DNA from: Chinchilla lanigera
Taxonomy: Eukaryota; Chordata; Mammalia; Rodentia; Chinchillidae
Length of the DNA: 64,000 nucleotides
Direction: 5' to 3'
Assembly (NCBI RefSeq): GCF_000276665.1
Contig: NW_004955433.1
Span: 14,493,558 to 14,557,557 of the forward strand
Shown: in pieces, positions 49,251 through 64,000 of the stretch
Layout: the number at the start of each line of letters is the position of its first letter
How positions within the stretch are numbered: the first letter of the stretch is position 1
Position numbers and translations under genes: made by a program
Notes under the pieces: generated by a model
Seen by the model: only the letters and a program-made list of their open reading frames with translations
Told to the model about the DNA's origin: nothing
Database searches by the model: none

Positions 49251-49335
49251 TGGTTTTTCTCCGGTACTGGGAACCGAACTCATGACCTTGCGCTTGCCAG
49301 GCAGGCGCTTTGCCGCTGAGCTAAATCCCCAGCCC
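49251..49335 (-). mobile_element. ID SINE, antisense, next to (TTTA)n
   Basis: tttctccggtactgggaacc, then cttgccaggcaggcgctttg. Flanked by a ttaccaatt duplication. Confidence 0.92.
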
Positions 49336-49525
49336 TTACCAATTGATTTAAAATAGCTCACTGTTAAGCTATGTGAACCAAAGAACATTTGTGTTAATAT
49401 CATGAGTGTATACTTATCTCTGAACCAATCTAAGTAGAAATTTGGGAGGATGACGTACATCTGAAAGTTGACACATGGAAACATATATTAACCTAAATTA
49501 TATAGAACCTGTATGTCTTGGGTTC

Positions 49526-49686
49526 TTTTTTTAATTTTTTGTCTTTTTGAGACAGGGTCTCATTATGCAGTTCAGGCTGACCTTGAGCTCACTTTGTAGC
49601 CCAGGCTGGTCTCAAGCTCATAATGATTCTCCTGCCTCAACCTCCCAAGTGCTGGGATTACAGGCGTGTGCCACCACTCCTGGCTA
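49526..49686 (-). mobile_element. B1 SINE, antisense
   Basis: tttttgagacagggtctcat, then gctcactttgtagcccaggc, then gtgctgggattacaggcgtg. Confidence 0.93.
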
Positions 49687-49850
49687 AAACCTCTATGTTA
49701 TCAAATTTTAAGGCTTTTATTTAGAAGTCCCTCAAGCCCCTTAGCCCTCATGTCAATGCCTTAAGTGAGTTTTGGGGGATTTTGATATCCCCAAAAACCT
49801 GTATTACTGGTTTTTCACTACCCCAAAAAGCCAGAAATTTATAAGGGCAA

Positions 49851-49946
49851 TTTTTTTTTTTTTTTTTTTTTTGGGTACCTGGAATTGAATCGGTACCTTG
49901 CGCTTGCCGGGCAGGCACTTGTACTATTGAGCTATATCTTGGGCCC
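49851..49946 (-). mobile_element. ID SINE, antisense
   Basis: T tract, gggtacctggaattgaatcg, then cttgccgggcaggcactt. Flanked by ttataagggcaa (left 49839-49850). Confidence 0.9.
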
Positions 49947-50354
49947 TTATAAGGGCAAAAATAAAAGAAAGAGAGTTCAAAAAACTTTAACAAAGCAGTT
50001 GTAGGTACTCTAATCAGTTTAAATGGACAAACAAGGAACACAGAACACACCCAAGAATTACTTTTAAATCAGAGTGTACTTTTAGATGTGCTGGCCAAGT
50101 TGAACTATAATAATTTAAGTGTATAACTATAAATAGACTAGTCAGAACTTCTTATGGGTGACCAATTAACACTTTTTGGATGAATCATAACAGATTTTTT
50201 GTAATAAATTAATACCAGTCAGAAAGGCAAAGAGAGAAAACAAACCCCTTTTATATAGTGAAAGCAAGGACTGTTTAAAGAAGGATTAAATTGATAGTTT
50301 ATCTTAATTTTGCAATAGCCATATCCAGAATGTAGGCCCCTCCAACCCTTGGTA

Positions 50355-50500
50355 CAACTGTTCCTTTGACAGCTGTTTCCCATGTTAGATTTACTATGGT
50401 AAAATGCTCCTCTGACAGCTATGTCCCTGTATTAGAGATATTATGGTAAACTGCTTTTCCCTAGTTGTTCTCCTGTATTGGAGATACTAGGTAAACTTTT
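50355..50500. repeat. Imperfect ~50-bp tandem repeat, three units
   Basis: Each unit has a version of ctctgacagctatgtccc, then tattagagatattatggtaa. The third unit is shorter and more diverged. Confidence 0.7.
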
Positions 50501-51352
50501 TGATATAGGATATATGCCACAGGAAAATAACGGGAAAGCTCTTGTAAGAGAGGTTAGGAAGTAAGCGCCACCTTATATCTCTTATTCCTCTTTTTCTACC
50601 TCTCTCTGCTCATGACAGCAAGAGAGTGGGTCTCCATGGCATGAGGCAGGTTGACTTTAGTTCACTCTGCCACCACGAGTTGTCCAGGAGGATGCACCTG
50701 AGGCCTGTTTTTCATGCTGGATAGATGGGTTTGATTGAATAAATTTTGGGGGTCCAAGTGACAGCCCTTAGCCCAACTTCTAGGACAGAGGGACAGTGGT
50801 GCCAAGAGGCTTTTGCTTAGAGAAGTAGCCAAGAGTGAGTTCCAACACTAGCTTCCCTGCCCGTGGAGGAGGTGCTAGAGTAGTGAGGCTGGCTTTCAGC
50901 AGGTTGGAGTAGTAAAACGGCCTAGGGGGACTCTCTCTCTTAACTTTCCCCTTTGCCCTAACAAACATTTCTCCGGAAATCTAGGGGGTTGCTTGTTAGA
51001 TATCGGCTCTATGAAAGTTAGGCAGGGGTGTCAGGGACCAGGAGACTCAGAATATAGGCTAGGATCCTACCTTGTTCCCTAGCCTAGTAAATCTATCAAG
51101 ACATGTCTGGGGAAGAGAGGGGTCTCTCATACTAGAAGACAGGAAAAGTCCAAACAGATTACCTACTGTTTTGTAGAATGTAAAACAGGGACAGAGGAAA
51201 AGAGCATGTGATTGATCTGGCTGTTCCGCCACACTAACCTCTCTGTAGAGAAGTTGAGCGCCGTGTTGGGTACCAGAGATGTAACCAGCTCTCTCCATCT
51301 GAGTTCTGACGGCAGAACAGGTACCGGGTGTGGCTACTAGAAAGAACAAAGA

Positions 51353-51415
51353 GTGTGTATCTGACAAGCGCAAGGTCCTGAGTTTGATTCCATGTACCAA
51401 AAAAGAGAAAAAAAT
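51353..51415 (+). mobile_element. 5'-truncated ID SINE
   Basis: gacaagcgcaaggtcctgag, then gtttgattccatgtacc and A-rich tail. The duplication ctagaaagaacaaag flanks it. Confidence 0.85.
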
Positions 51416-54400
51416 CCTAGAAAGAACAAAGAAAAGCTCTTGACAGATGAGCGGGACAAAAAAGACGCCAAGGAAGCGCCCAAACCTAGACGCTTATGTA
51501 CAGCTCTTGGGCCCACGTGAGACAAGGCAGGCAGAGGATGTGTGACACTGCAGGTTTGCTGCTGCTTGCCTGGCTTTTTGTTGTCAGCAGGTTGTTTTAG
51601 TCCTTTGTCTTTTGCACTCAAATTTCCCTTGTGGTTTATCTCACCTTTCCTTCAGTTTACTCAGGCCCTTGTAGTTTGTCCCTTGTCTCTTGGTCTCACT
51701 AGTATTCTGGGAGACTGAGGCAGAAGAACAAGTTCTAGACTGGGCACCTTAGCAACTTAATGAGTTTGTACCTAAAAAATATTTTAAAAGGGCTAGGGAT
51801 GTAGCTCAGTGATGAAGATCCTGGGTTCAATCCACACTACTGTAAAAAAAAAAAAAAAAAAGGCAAGATTCCAAGGGGCTTGGTGATGCAGGAGCCAGCT
51901 ACAAGTAAGTAGGATTCAGACCTGCGAGAAATGGGAGAGCATTGTGCGGTATGACCGTCCTCTTAGCCCAGGATGCAGCGAGCCCAAGGTACACTCTCGG
52001 CCGCAGCTGTCCTCCTTCTTATGCCCTGGCTAAGCAGTGCAGCTGTCAATCTCTCCTACCACCTTGAAGCAGGAGGAACAACAGGACTGAGGTAAGCTGA
52101 GGGGCTGCCAGAGGCTGCAGACCTCATGTTCGACCCTGCCCTCAGGGAGAAGCCTGATTGTAGAATATTCTTCTTGTTCAAGAGGTGAGTATGCGGGGTA
52201 GGGGCACCTGGGGGTTGTAGCTCATGAGACAGAGATGAGTCAGGGGTGTCTGATTGGGGGGTCACACACATGACTGGGCAAGCCAACAATAATAAGGCTG
52301 CCTGTTGCTCTTGGCAATGGCTCTAGCACGAAGGGCTGGTGGCCAGCTTGGGTATTCATGCATCTAAACAGGAGTTAAAAGCCTTTTACAAGATGGTAGG
52401 TTAAAAAACAAAGCAAAACTCTAAATCAGCATTCCCAGCCCAGGGGGACAGCTCAGTGGCAGAGCATGTGTGAGGCCCTGGGTTCCATCCCTTTGGACTG
52501 CACACAGCTTTAGTCACCAGACCTACTTTCCTTTAACTTTTGGCTCCAGCTCTGCAGGTCTGAATGTCAGTGACATCTTAGAATCACCTTGAGAGCTCAC
52601 AAAACTGATTTCCCTGCTGCCCACCCTTGAGCTTCTGGCCTAGAGAAAAGCTAAGCACTGATACATGTTTTTTAAAGGCTTCCTGGGCAATTTTCATGCC
52701 CTGCCAGTGCCAGGAAACCCTGTTTTGACTGAAAGCAAGGAGTTATGAAGTGGGACTGTTGGCCTCTCAAAATGGGGAACTCTCCCCAACACGTACAACA
52801 TGATCGTTTGCAAAATATCTGAGATGTACTAAATAGGATAACAATTTCACTGGGTTAGGAAAAAACATGCCATATGTGGGCCCGTTTGCCAAGGGTCCCT
52901 GCCAAGGTCAAAGACAACCATCCACGTGCTTTTCGATGTTGGGTAGTTAACCAGTAAGAATGGTGTAGACAGTCATCACGCGTGTGGGAGTGGGGGAACA
53001 TTTTCCAGGAATCCTCAAGCGAATGACCATCTGCCTCATTGGGTTGAGTCCTCTGGCCCCAAACAAAGATGCTGTTCCCTGGTGTCCACCTGCCTCAGCC
53101 TTCCACGTTGTCAGGACCGGCCTTGACCGGGGCCTGTCCCCAGCCTCCTCACTCTATAGTGCTGCTGCAAGCTGTGCGCCCCTGGGGTGAGAACCCCACT
53201 CTTGCTCCACTACACCCTAAATAGTGACCACTGTCTTTGACCGTGGTGGAGACCTGGCAAGCTGACCTAACAGGCCTAGGAATGGTACCTTTTCCCCCTA
53301 GCCAGGCAGGATTGTGACCTTCTATTTACTACATCTCTCCACTCCACATGCAGCCAGCCCCTCAGTCTTCCTGCCTGGGGCTCCATACCTGCACCCAGCC
53401 ACATCTAGGAGGCTCCCTCTGGACCCAGCTGGGGGCAGAGACCCCTGTCCCCATCCTACCAAGCGCAGCCTGAGCACAAGTGTGACCTTGTGTTGCCTGC
53501 TGGGTGCTGGATGACCACTGGCGGAAGAGCCTTAGGGACTCTGCTTTGGGGTGTTAAGGTGAGAAGCTTGTTTCAAGTAACTGGTAAAGGGGCAGCCAGA
53601 GGGTTGTGAGAGCTGTTAACTGAATTTCTCTATCTCTGAGTGTATTTCCTGCTTTCACATACAGCTTCTGCTGAAGCCTGAGTTCTGAGGACTGCAAACA
53701 ACCAGAGGCAATGCCCTTTGTGTTTCTGCTTTCTGATCCTGAGCTTCTCTTGCTCCCACTCTTCCCCATGTCCCAATTTTTAAATTTAAAAAAAAAAATT
53801 GAGCAGCTGCTTTTACCAGAAAGCATTGTCTTACATTGGACAAACTGGCCCAACAGGGTCAGTTTGAAGAGTTGAAGTGGAGTTGGTTTTTCCATACTTT
53901 TCTGTTAACTAAAATGCTGAATTCTCTCATCCCCATTTTTAAAAATTTGTTTCTAAATTAAATGTCTTCTAAATGTCTTCTAAAAGTTCTTTCACAAATC
54001 CCCACTCCTGAGCATTAAAAAACAAACAACAAACCAACAAATCATTCACTGGGTAGAATTTCTCCACTTGTTGGATAATGAAAGCAAAGCACACAGGTCA
54101 TAAAGAAGGGGGCGTAAAGCCAGGCCAGGCCTCCTTCATCTCATGTCCTTCCACTCCCTGTGTCCAGGGCTAGGCTTGGCTTGTGTACAGGGTCACAGAG
54201 ATGGGGTGGTGGGGTATAAAGGCAGCTCTGAGATTCTAGGGCCCCTGGTTCCTGCTGCAGTAGGCGTGGGTCTTCTGTCCTATGACAGAAGAGTCCCTTA
54301 AAGAGTGTTCCAGCTAGAAATGCATCCATGGAATTTAAATTTGGGCAGAAGGACCATGTTTGTCGTAGTTTCCCATAAAATGAGAAGCACTGAAGGCATA

Positions 54401-55240
54401 TTTTAAAATGAAAAACTAGGGATAGCAGAGATAATAGATTTGACTTTGATCTTTTGGGAGAGCATATTGGCAGAGTCAGCAGTGGGGAGAAACCTGCAGT
54501 CACATCTGTTACTATAGGACTGGTTTTTTTAAAAATTAGAATTTCCACTTCCATTGTGTTCATGCATCAGGGCTAAGCTCAGGCAACATCTTCATTAGAA
54601 ATCTTGGTTGTGCGTGAATGGAAGGATAAAGGGTTAACTGAGGTTTGTTTTCTTTGTGAGAGGAGGATAAGAAAAAGAATTAACTATCATTCTGCTATCA
54701 GACAGTGGCTGCTGATCATGATTCCATTTTTTGCCTTGGCTGCCAGGAAGCTCCAAGCTAAGACTGAGTTCTTGCCCTCTTAATTTATTGGTTATCTTTT
54801 TTGCTTTATTCTAACTGGTGTTTCAAATATCTTATTCCACCCTTCCCCTGGCCAGACAGAGTCATCCCTTTTATCCAGGGATTTATGCTTTTATGACAGG
54901 TTGTGGCTTATGTTGGTGTCACCTCCTCTGATAATCTCGGCCCCTGAGGATGATGATCATACCTTGTTCTGCATATCCTCCAAAATAGCTGCGTGTGTCT
55001 ATGTAACATCTGCAGTTACTTCTGGAGTGAATGATGGTTAAGCATTATTTTTCTCAGTCTACCTATGAACAAAATGGAACCAAGTCTTTTTCACAACAAA
55101 AATGTTTTAATGTATGCATATTTCCCTTTTTGCTTTAGCTGTCAATAGCTTCAAAGTACTTTAGTATCCAACTGCTGTAACATTGTCCAGGTAGAGGGAC
55201 CAGGACTGCAATAGACACACCATGGGGTCTGCAGGCTTAT
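51416..55240. other. Intergenic DNA with old SINEs
   Basis: B1-ID composite at about 51710-51860 (gactgaggcagaagaacaag, then gatgtagctcagtgatgaag). ID remnant at about 52440-52490 (gacagctcagtggcagagca). Otherwise no gene recognised. ORFs at 52984-53514 and 54141-54563 are unsupported. Confidence 0.55.
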
Positions 55241-55558
55241 GAGAAATCCTAAGTTCTCGGTTCTGAAAGGCTGCAGCCCAGCCTCTGGCTTCCCAGGTCT
55301 TTCCAGGCCCTGGCCCTCCACTGCCGCTGTGTTCCTCCTACACTGTACAGGTTTTTGTGTCTCTTTCTCTCTTCCTTGCAATCAAGTCTGTGAGCCCCAT
55401 GTGGGCAGAGATCCAGCTTCCATGTTTGCAGGCCCAGGCCCTGGTGCTGCTCTGGCCCAGGGCAGCCTGGAGAAGATGGTTGTTTGCATTTGGCATTTGT
55501 CAGTGTCTGAAAACCAGAGGAGCCACGCCGTGGAGGAGAAGCCGGCGGAGTTCTGGTA

Positions 55559-55642
55559 TCTTGCTGCAGCTGGTGTTGTGAATCAGGCCGACGAGCAGCG
55601 CATCCTCTTACCCGGCTATTTCACGACACCAGGGTTGCATCA
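55559..55642 (+). ncRNA. MIR138-2: miR-138-2 precursor hairpin
   Basis: An 84-nt stretch matching the human mir-138-2 precursor as I know it, apart from a difference at the 5' base of the stem. The 5p mature sequence (AGCTGGTGTTGTGAATCAGG plus CCG) is at 55568-55590. The 3p arm (GCTATTTCACGACACCAGGG plus TT) is at 55615-55636. The arms pair around a loop containing GACGAGCAGCGCATCC. The locus sits between NUP93 and SLC12A3, as in human. miR-138 is a conserved vertebrate microRNA studied mainly in neurons and differentiation. The primary transcript's start and end are not evident from sequence. Conserved-looking GC-rich sequence extends roughly 55240-55790. Confidence 0.97.
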
Positions 55643-58580
55643 TACCCATTCTCTCCAGGCGAGCCTCGTGGGACCAGGTCAGACGGACACAAGGACTTGG
55701 GGAGAGGGTGGGGTGCGAGGAGGCTGTGCGACAGTGCAATCCCTGCAGCTTACTGGATTCCTAGAATCGCCTGGGGAGCTTTAAGAGAATATCAATGCCT
55801 GCCCCTCCCCGCTCCTCCCCCAGGCTCACTGGCTGTCCATGGTGGTGCCAGACTCGGCACTTGGTAGGGGCCGCGTGCAGCCAGGGTGAGCCCAAGACTG
55901 AGCTGCGTTGTTGTCCGGTTTAGCCCGCCTGTTGCCGTAGCATCAGCCAGCCAGACCCCTCCTGTCAGGACTTCCTACTCAGTAAAGATACCCTCATTCC
56001 CCCTGGAGTCCTCCCTGGTCCCTGCTTCCCATGAACCCCAGCCCCACACACATCCACATGCCGGTTCTGTCCTCTACCTTCAGAGTACACGTCTGCATCC
56101 AGCTCCCCATGCACTTCCTGGCCTGGCCATGCCCCGCCCCTGCAGCGGTCCTCACTGGTCTCCCTCAGTCTGTGCCGAAGTGATCTTTGAGGATGATATT
56201 TCTGACTGTCGTGGAACAAGACACTTCCCACCCCGGCCTATGACCCGGACATCCCTCTTCCATGTCTCAAACCCCATCTCCTTGGTCCCTCTACCCCAGC
56301 TCCATGGGCCTCCCTGCCCTTCTTGAAGTTACAGTACCCTCCCCTGACAACCCCTTAACACCTGCTTGCACGAGGGCGGCTCCCGTCATTGGCGATCAGC
56401 TCATATTTTTCATCCTTAGAGAGGCCTAATACCAGTCCTGAGAAAAACTGTTGTTTCCTTAATAGTACTTACCAGCAAATGTGACAATTACTGATTTGTC
56501 GTTTGTCTCTCCTACTAGAATGTAAGCTCCTAGTGGGCAGGGTCTCTGTGTTGTTTCCGGTGGGGCCTCCCGTGCCCAGCACAGGACGTGGTATGCAGAA
56601 GACAGTAAATGTCGTGGAATAAAGAAACAATCAGACCCTTCCAGCCTCATGTCCACCCTTTCTTCCCTCCCCCAGCCCACAGCACCACAGCCCAGTCCCA
56701 CCCACCTTGTCCTCTGCATGACCAAACCCACCCTCTCTGCTCCCCTCTCCTGGGCAGCCCCTCTCCTCTGCTGGACAGATGCTTTGTCTCCTTGCTGGGC
56801 TGTCTGCCAACCTAGGCGCTGGGGTCCCGGGCCTCAGACACAGGAGGAGCACAGTGGTCGCTGAGGTGCCTCTGTGGCCACAAAGACAGGAGGCCGAGGG
56901 GCTCAGAGGTTCTCATGGCCCCTCCTCTCACTCCTTTTCTCTCTGCCCCTTCCCCTCCCCTCCTCCCTGCCCCAGCATCTGGGGTGTTTGCTTCTAGGGC
57001 AGTCCCCAACCACTGAGCTTTCTGGTCCTTGCCTGCTTCACTCTCCTTCCTTCTGGGAGCCAGGGAAGGCAAGGGCCCTGTGCCCCTCAGGGGCCGACGT
57101 GGATGGGCATGATGGAGGTGTCATTTCTGCTTTGCTGCTGCAGAAGCTGAGGCTCACGCAGGTCAGGTGACTTGTCCAAAGTCACAGGAAAACTGACAGA
57201 ACTGAGACTCCCCAAGGCCAGATCACAGGGCTCTGCTCAGGGTACCAGCAGCCTCCGACCTGCAGGGCTCTGGGGGCCATCCAGCCTGTGGGTTCCCTGG
57301 AAGCTGAATTCTGGAAGGCAGGGACTATTTGACCCTGCACAGCATGCTCTTACCCTGTCCAGAAGAGTGCTCCTGTGATCATGTCTCAGTTAAAGTTCCA
57401 TTCAAATACAAGCTTCCCCTGTCCTGGGGCATGTGTGTGTGTGTGTGTGTGCGCGCAAGCGCTGGTGTGCATGCGCTCACACACACACAGGGGTCTGTGC
57501 TTTGGGAGGAGGTGTCAGAGAGTCCCTTTAGCTTATACTACTGATAAGCCCTTTCCAGGATCCTGCTTAAACTCGATCCCACCCCAGGGAGATGCCGAGG
57601 GGCCCGGAAGGGTTCTTGAGGTGGCACTTGCTCCCCTCCAAGGCTGATGTAGGCCCGGGAGAGGAAGTGACTTGCCCAAGGTCACCCAGCAAATTTGTGG
57701 CTCCTGCTCTGGCCACAGCCTCAGTACCGCTGGAAAGAGCCCTGGCTCCTTCCTGTCCTGAGATCTTAATCAGGAATTTTCCACAGCTGCCCAGGGCAGG
57801 TGTAGGCATGGTGTAAGGGACTCTGGGGCAGCTGTGAGTTTTGCCAGTCAATTGGCAGTTTGAGAGTGAGAGGGTGATAAAATCTGCCCCAGGGCCCCAA
57901 GGGAGGGAGTGAGTGAGTAACTCTGCAGGGAACCGTGCCGTAATCCCCTCCCCAACACCCAGGGTGCAGCCTGCAGAGACCGGAGCGTGGAGCCAGCTAG
58001 TCCTTGGCCCGGAGTCCTTGTCTTCAAGGCCTCAGCCCTGCTGGCAGCTGGCACGGGGGCGGAGGCCACATCCCTGCAGATGGAGGGGCTAGAAATCCAG
58101 GGCAGGAAGGGAAAGAGGAGCCTCCGTGTCATTAAGAGGAATCCTGAGAAGACTCTTTTTTAAAAAATTAATGTGTGTTGAATTTTTAAACTTTGTAAAA
58201 GGTACAATAGTAATCATAACCTTTGGGGTTTGTCACTGAGGTCTAGGTTCTCTCAGGTCACCTCTTAGTGTCCACTTAGAGCAGAGCCCCAGGCTACAGG
58301 AAGCCAGCGAAGTCCTGGGGGGTGGTTCCCTCCTCTGGCCAGTTGTCAGCCAAGGGTGTCTACACAGACACTCTTCGCCCTCCGTGGTTCTGGGCCCCCT
58401 CCTCACCCAGTCAACAGCCTTTCTCGAGCACCTCCTTGGTGCTGTTCTAGTTGCTTGAAGTTGTGGCTGAACAAAACAGGGCCAAATCCCTGCCTTTGTG
58501 GGCTTCCATTGTACACCCTGGATGAAACGTAGGGCCCTCTCCCCAGAAGAACGCCCTGAGGTTTGCAAACTTGTTTGTGA
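55643..58580. other. Intergenic DNA between MIR138-2 and SLC12A3, first part
   Basis: GC-rich, many chance ORFs on both strands and no conserved product. MIR-like remnants near 57130-57230 and 57655-57715 (cttgcccaaggtcacccagc). Confidence 0.45.
57429..57490. repeat. (GT)n and (CA)n microsatellites in inverted arrangement
   Basis: A GT run grading into gcgcgcaagcgc, a short spacer, then acacacacacac. The two runs are complementary and alternating purine-pyrimidine. Confidence 0.9.
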
Positions 58581-58765
58581 GGCTGGTGCTCAGGTACATG
58601 TCTATAATCCCAGCTCTGCGGGAGGCTGAGGCAAGAGGAGCTGGGCAAGTTAGCAAGAACCTGTCTCAAAATGGAAAAAAAAAGAAAAATAGAAAGGGAT
58701 GGAGATGTAGCTCAGTGGTAGAGTATCCTTGGGCTTAATCCCTAGTACAGTACTGCAAAACAAAA
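58581..58765 (+). mobile_element. B1-ID composite SINE
   Basis: gctcaggtacatgtctataa, then gaacctgtctcaaaatgg, then gatggagatgtagctcagtg and an A-rich tail. Confidence 0.85.
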
Positions 58766-60147
58766 CAAAAACAGAAAGACTTGTCTATGATTTTGTGGGC
58801 TCCAGCTCCCTCATCCTGCAGGGTGACTCCCCAGCACACTAACAGCCCGAGCTGTTCCCACCTGCCGCCTTCTGCCCGGCCCAGCCTCCAGCTGCGCACA
58901 CCTGTCCTGGGCAGCCCCAGCCCAGAGCAGTGACGAGCAACATGAACCAACTGTACCTCGCTAGGCTCCCATGAGTGCTGCCTCTCTGTGGGAAGTCGGG
59001 GAGCCCTGAGGACTCTGAGGCCCTCAGAGGAGGTCCCCTGGGGAACTTCTGTGAGCTCTGAGAGGCGGGGCTAGGAAGGGAAAGAAAGTGAGCCCACCAT
59101 CTCTCTCTGTGGGGCGGTTGGAGCCTGAGTATAAGCCGAGAGGTCCCAGCCGCAAGAGCTGGTCGTGGCCTTCTGGTCTCCACTTGGAGACTCCAAGAGG
59201 GCCACTCATCCTCTGAGACTCAGGTCAGGGGCCCTTCTGGAGGAAGCTCGCCTGCCTGGTTCCAAACTGACCCTCCTCCTCCTCCAGGGACCTCTCCCCT
59301 ACTGCTGCGCTCACTGCGCGGTGGGGGTGGGATGTTTCCCAGTCCAGCCCCCCACTCACTCGGCAGCACCGAGTGCAGACACAGCGCCCCGTCTGTCCCT
59401 GCCTCCCACATCCCCCCAAGCAGAAAGGCTGTTGGAGAGGTGCAATGAGTCGGTGATTTTCTATGAGCTTCTAGGCCACCCCACCCTTGGGCTCAGCACC
59501 TGTGGGCAGAAGGGAAGGAGGTAGCACCGGACAGAGTGTGGAGTAGGCTGCGGTGCCGACTCCAAGCCTCAGGGGCAGCTTGCAGCTGCTGGCCTTTTAG
59601 AGTCAGGACAGGGAGCCAGTCCTTCCTCCCCTCCCTTAGGGGAAGAGTGGCCACAGCTGGGGTCCTGGACATAGGGCAGACATGGAGAGCTCTCCCAGCA
59701 GCTAGGAGAATATGCCCTTCATTTCCGGGGACACCTCAAGCTTCTACTCTCTAACAGCCAATCTCTCAAAACCCTGGTCCACCTCTTTCATCCATCTACA
59801 ACTCATTTCAGTGGCTGTCCTTGTTGCAGTGGCCTTGAGCTCCGGGACAGAATTCACTCCCATTGCCACTGTGCATTCAAGGGGCGGCCTCCAGGTGCTG
59901 GCAAAACCAGATCCGGACCTGGGCCAGCACTGGGACAGGGGACTGGGCTCTGGGTGCAAGTGTGGTCCTTCGCAGGTCCCTCGGGGTCCTTGTGGTGACT
60001 GTTCTTTCCTGGGTCCGTGTCACCAGTCTAACAGTGGGCAGGGCAGGAGGGACACGTGTTCTGACCCCACCTGTCCAGGGTCGCTGCTTACCAGCTGTGG
60101 GCGGTTTGGGCCACCCTCCCGCCTTTTCCACCCCTGGAGACTCAGCC
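58766..60147. other. SLC12A3: Upstream region of SLC12A3
   Basis: 1.4 kb before the TATA box. GC-rich, no repeats recognised. Likely holds the proximal promoter, but I cannot assign specific factor sites. ORFs at 59165-59524 and 59712-60336 are non-conserved readings of GC-rich DNA; the latter overlaps exon 1 in another frame. Confidence 0.45.
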
Positions 60148-60153
60148 TATAAA
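60148..60153 (+). promoter_or_regulatory. SLC12A3: TATA box of SLC12A3
   Basis: TATAAA 48 nt before the initiator ATG. With the usual 25-30 nt spacing, transcription should start near 60178-60183, leaving a 5' UTR of only about 20 nt. The area is GC-rich but is not a clear CpG island, consistent with a tissue-restricted promoter. The start site is inferred. Confidence 0.7.
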
Positions 60154-60200
60154 GCTACCCTGCATGTCCTTGCTGACCCTGGACCCCTACCTGAGCCACA

Positions 60201-63681
<3,481 letters not shown>

Positions 63682-64000
63682 GTGAGGCGGGGCTGGGCCC
63701 GGGGCTGCCCTACTATCCTCCCCATTTGGCTGGCCTTCCTCCCTGCTGCAGATTTCACCCATCAGGGACCAAAGCCACAGGCCGGTCACTGCAGGTGACA
63801 ATGACAATCTCACCAAATCAAAACCACCCTCATAAAACCACACTTTGCCCTAGGGCCATGTTGTCCCGTTCCAGGCAGAGCTGCCCTGGGGGAATCTGTG
63901 GGCTGTGAAGGACGTTGGGTTTGGGTTTGGGTCAGAGGAACCTCAATGAAGTGGATCCTGGAGGTGTGGATTGTTCAGAGGGTGGCACACAACCAACCTG

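Larger units (their letters stand above)
48121..51275 (-). other. AT-rich block, possibly a degenerate retroviral interior
   Basis: Strongly AT-rich without coding content. At its right edge the minus strand reads a tRNA-Lys-like primer-binding-site motif (51258-51275). No LTR pair is evident, so the retroviral origin is a guess. It carries SINEs at 49251-49335, 49526-49686 and 49851-49946, and a tandem repeat near 50355-50500. Confidence 0.35.

Noticed and set aside
49251..49335. tRNA gene calls at ID SINE copies
   Set aside because: The A- and B-box-like blocks belong to dispersed ID elements with A tails and target-site duplications. None folds as an intact tRNA.
55239..55784. 181-codon ORF across the miR-138-2 locus
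   Set aside because: Longest ORF in the window, but it reads straight through the miRNA hairpin in GC-rich DNA. The product has no recognisable family, so a chance ORF is likelier.

Overview
This is mammalian nuclear DNA, very probably from a non-murid rodent. The evidence is intron-split genes with GT-AG splice sites and dense 7SL-derived B1 SINEs. There are also tRNA-like ID SINEs, fused B1-ID dimers, antisense L1, MaLR LTRs and a class II endogenous retrovirus. The gene order NUP93 - MIR138-2 - SLC12A3, all on the + strand, matches the arrangement I know from human chromosome 16q13. The SINE types argue against mouse or rat, but I cannot name the species from sequence alone.

Layout. 1-15689 holds no exon I can recognise and is read as NUP93 intron 5 (inferred). 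Its first 8.6 kb is a mosaic of antisense L1 carrying later insertions and a 100-N assembly gap. A defective class II retrovirus with paired 218-bp LTRs follows at 8641-11714. 15690-39728 contains 17 consecutive NUP93 coding exons. Joined, they give 656 codons plus TAA, corresponding to residues 164-819 of the 819-residue human protein. Exon phases agree at every junction. Introns carry SINEs, split MaLR LTRs, a 175-bp-arm inverted repeat and a 1.7-kb retroposed gag-pro-bearing element. 39729-60147 is intergenic and contains the miR-138-2 hairpin at 55559-55642. A TATA box at 60148 precedes SLC12A3. Its first five coding exons (residues 1-247) lie in 60201-63681, and the gene runs out of the window.

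The three genes are neighbours by conserved synteny and do not form a functional unit. NUP93 is a nuclear pore scaffold protein, miR-138 is a regulatory microRNA, and SLC12A3 is the thiazide-sensitive Na-Cl cotransporter of the renal distal convoluted tubule.

Most unusual: a poly(A)-tailed retroposon family with three copies here, all on the minus strand with target-site duplications. The longest copy carries retroviral gag zinc-knuckle and protease remnants behind a CpG-rich, cellular-looking 5' end. A truncated copy landed immediately upstream of a NUP93 exon and duplicated part of the 3' splice-site region. I see no bacterial-type system, CRISPR array or operon.
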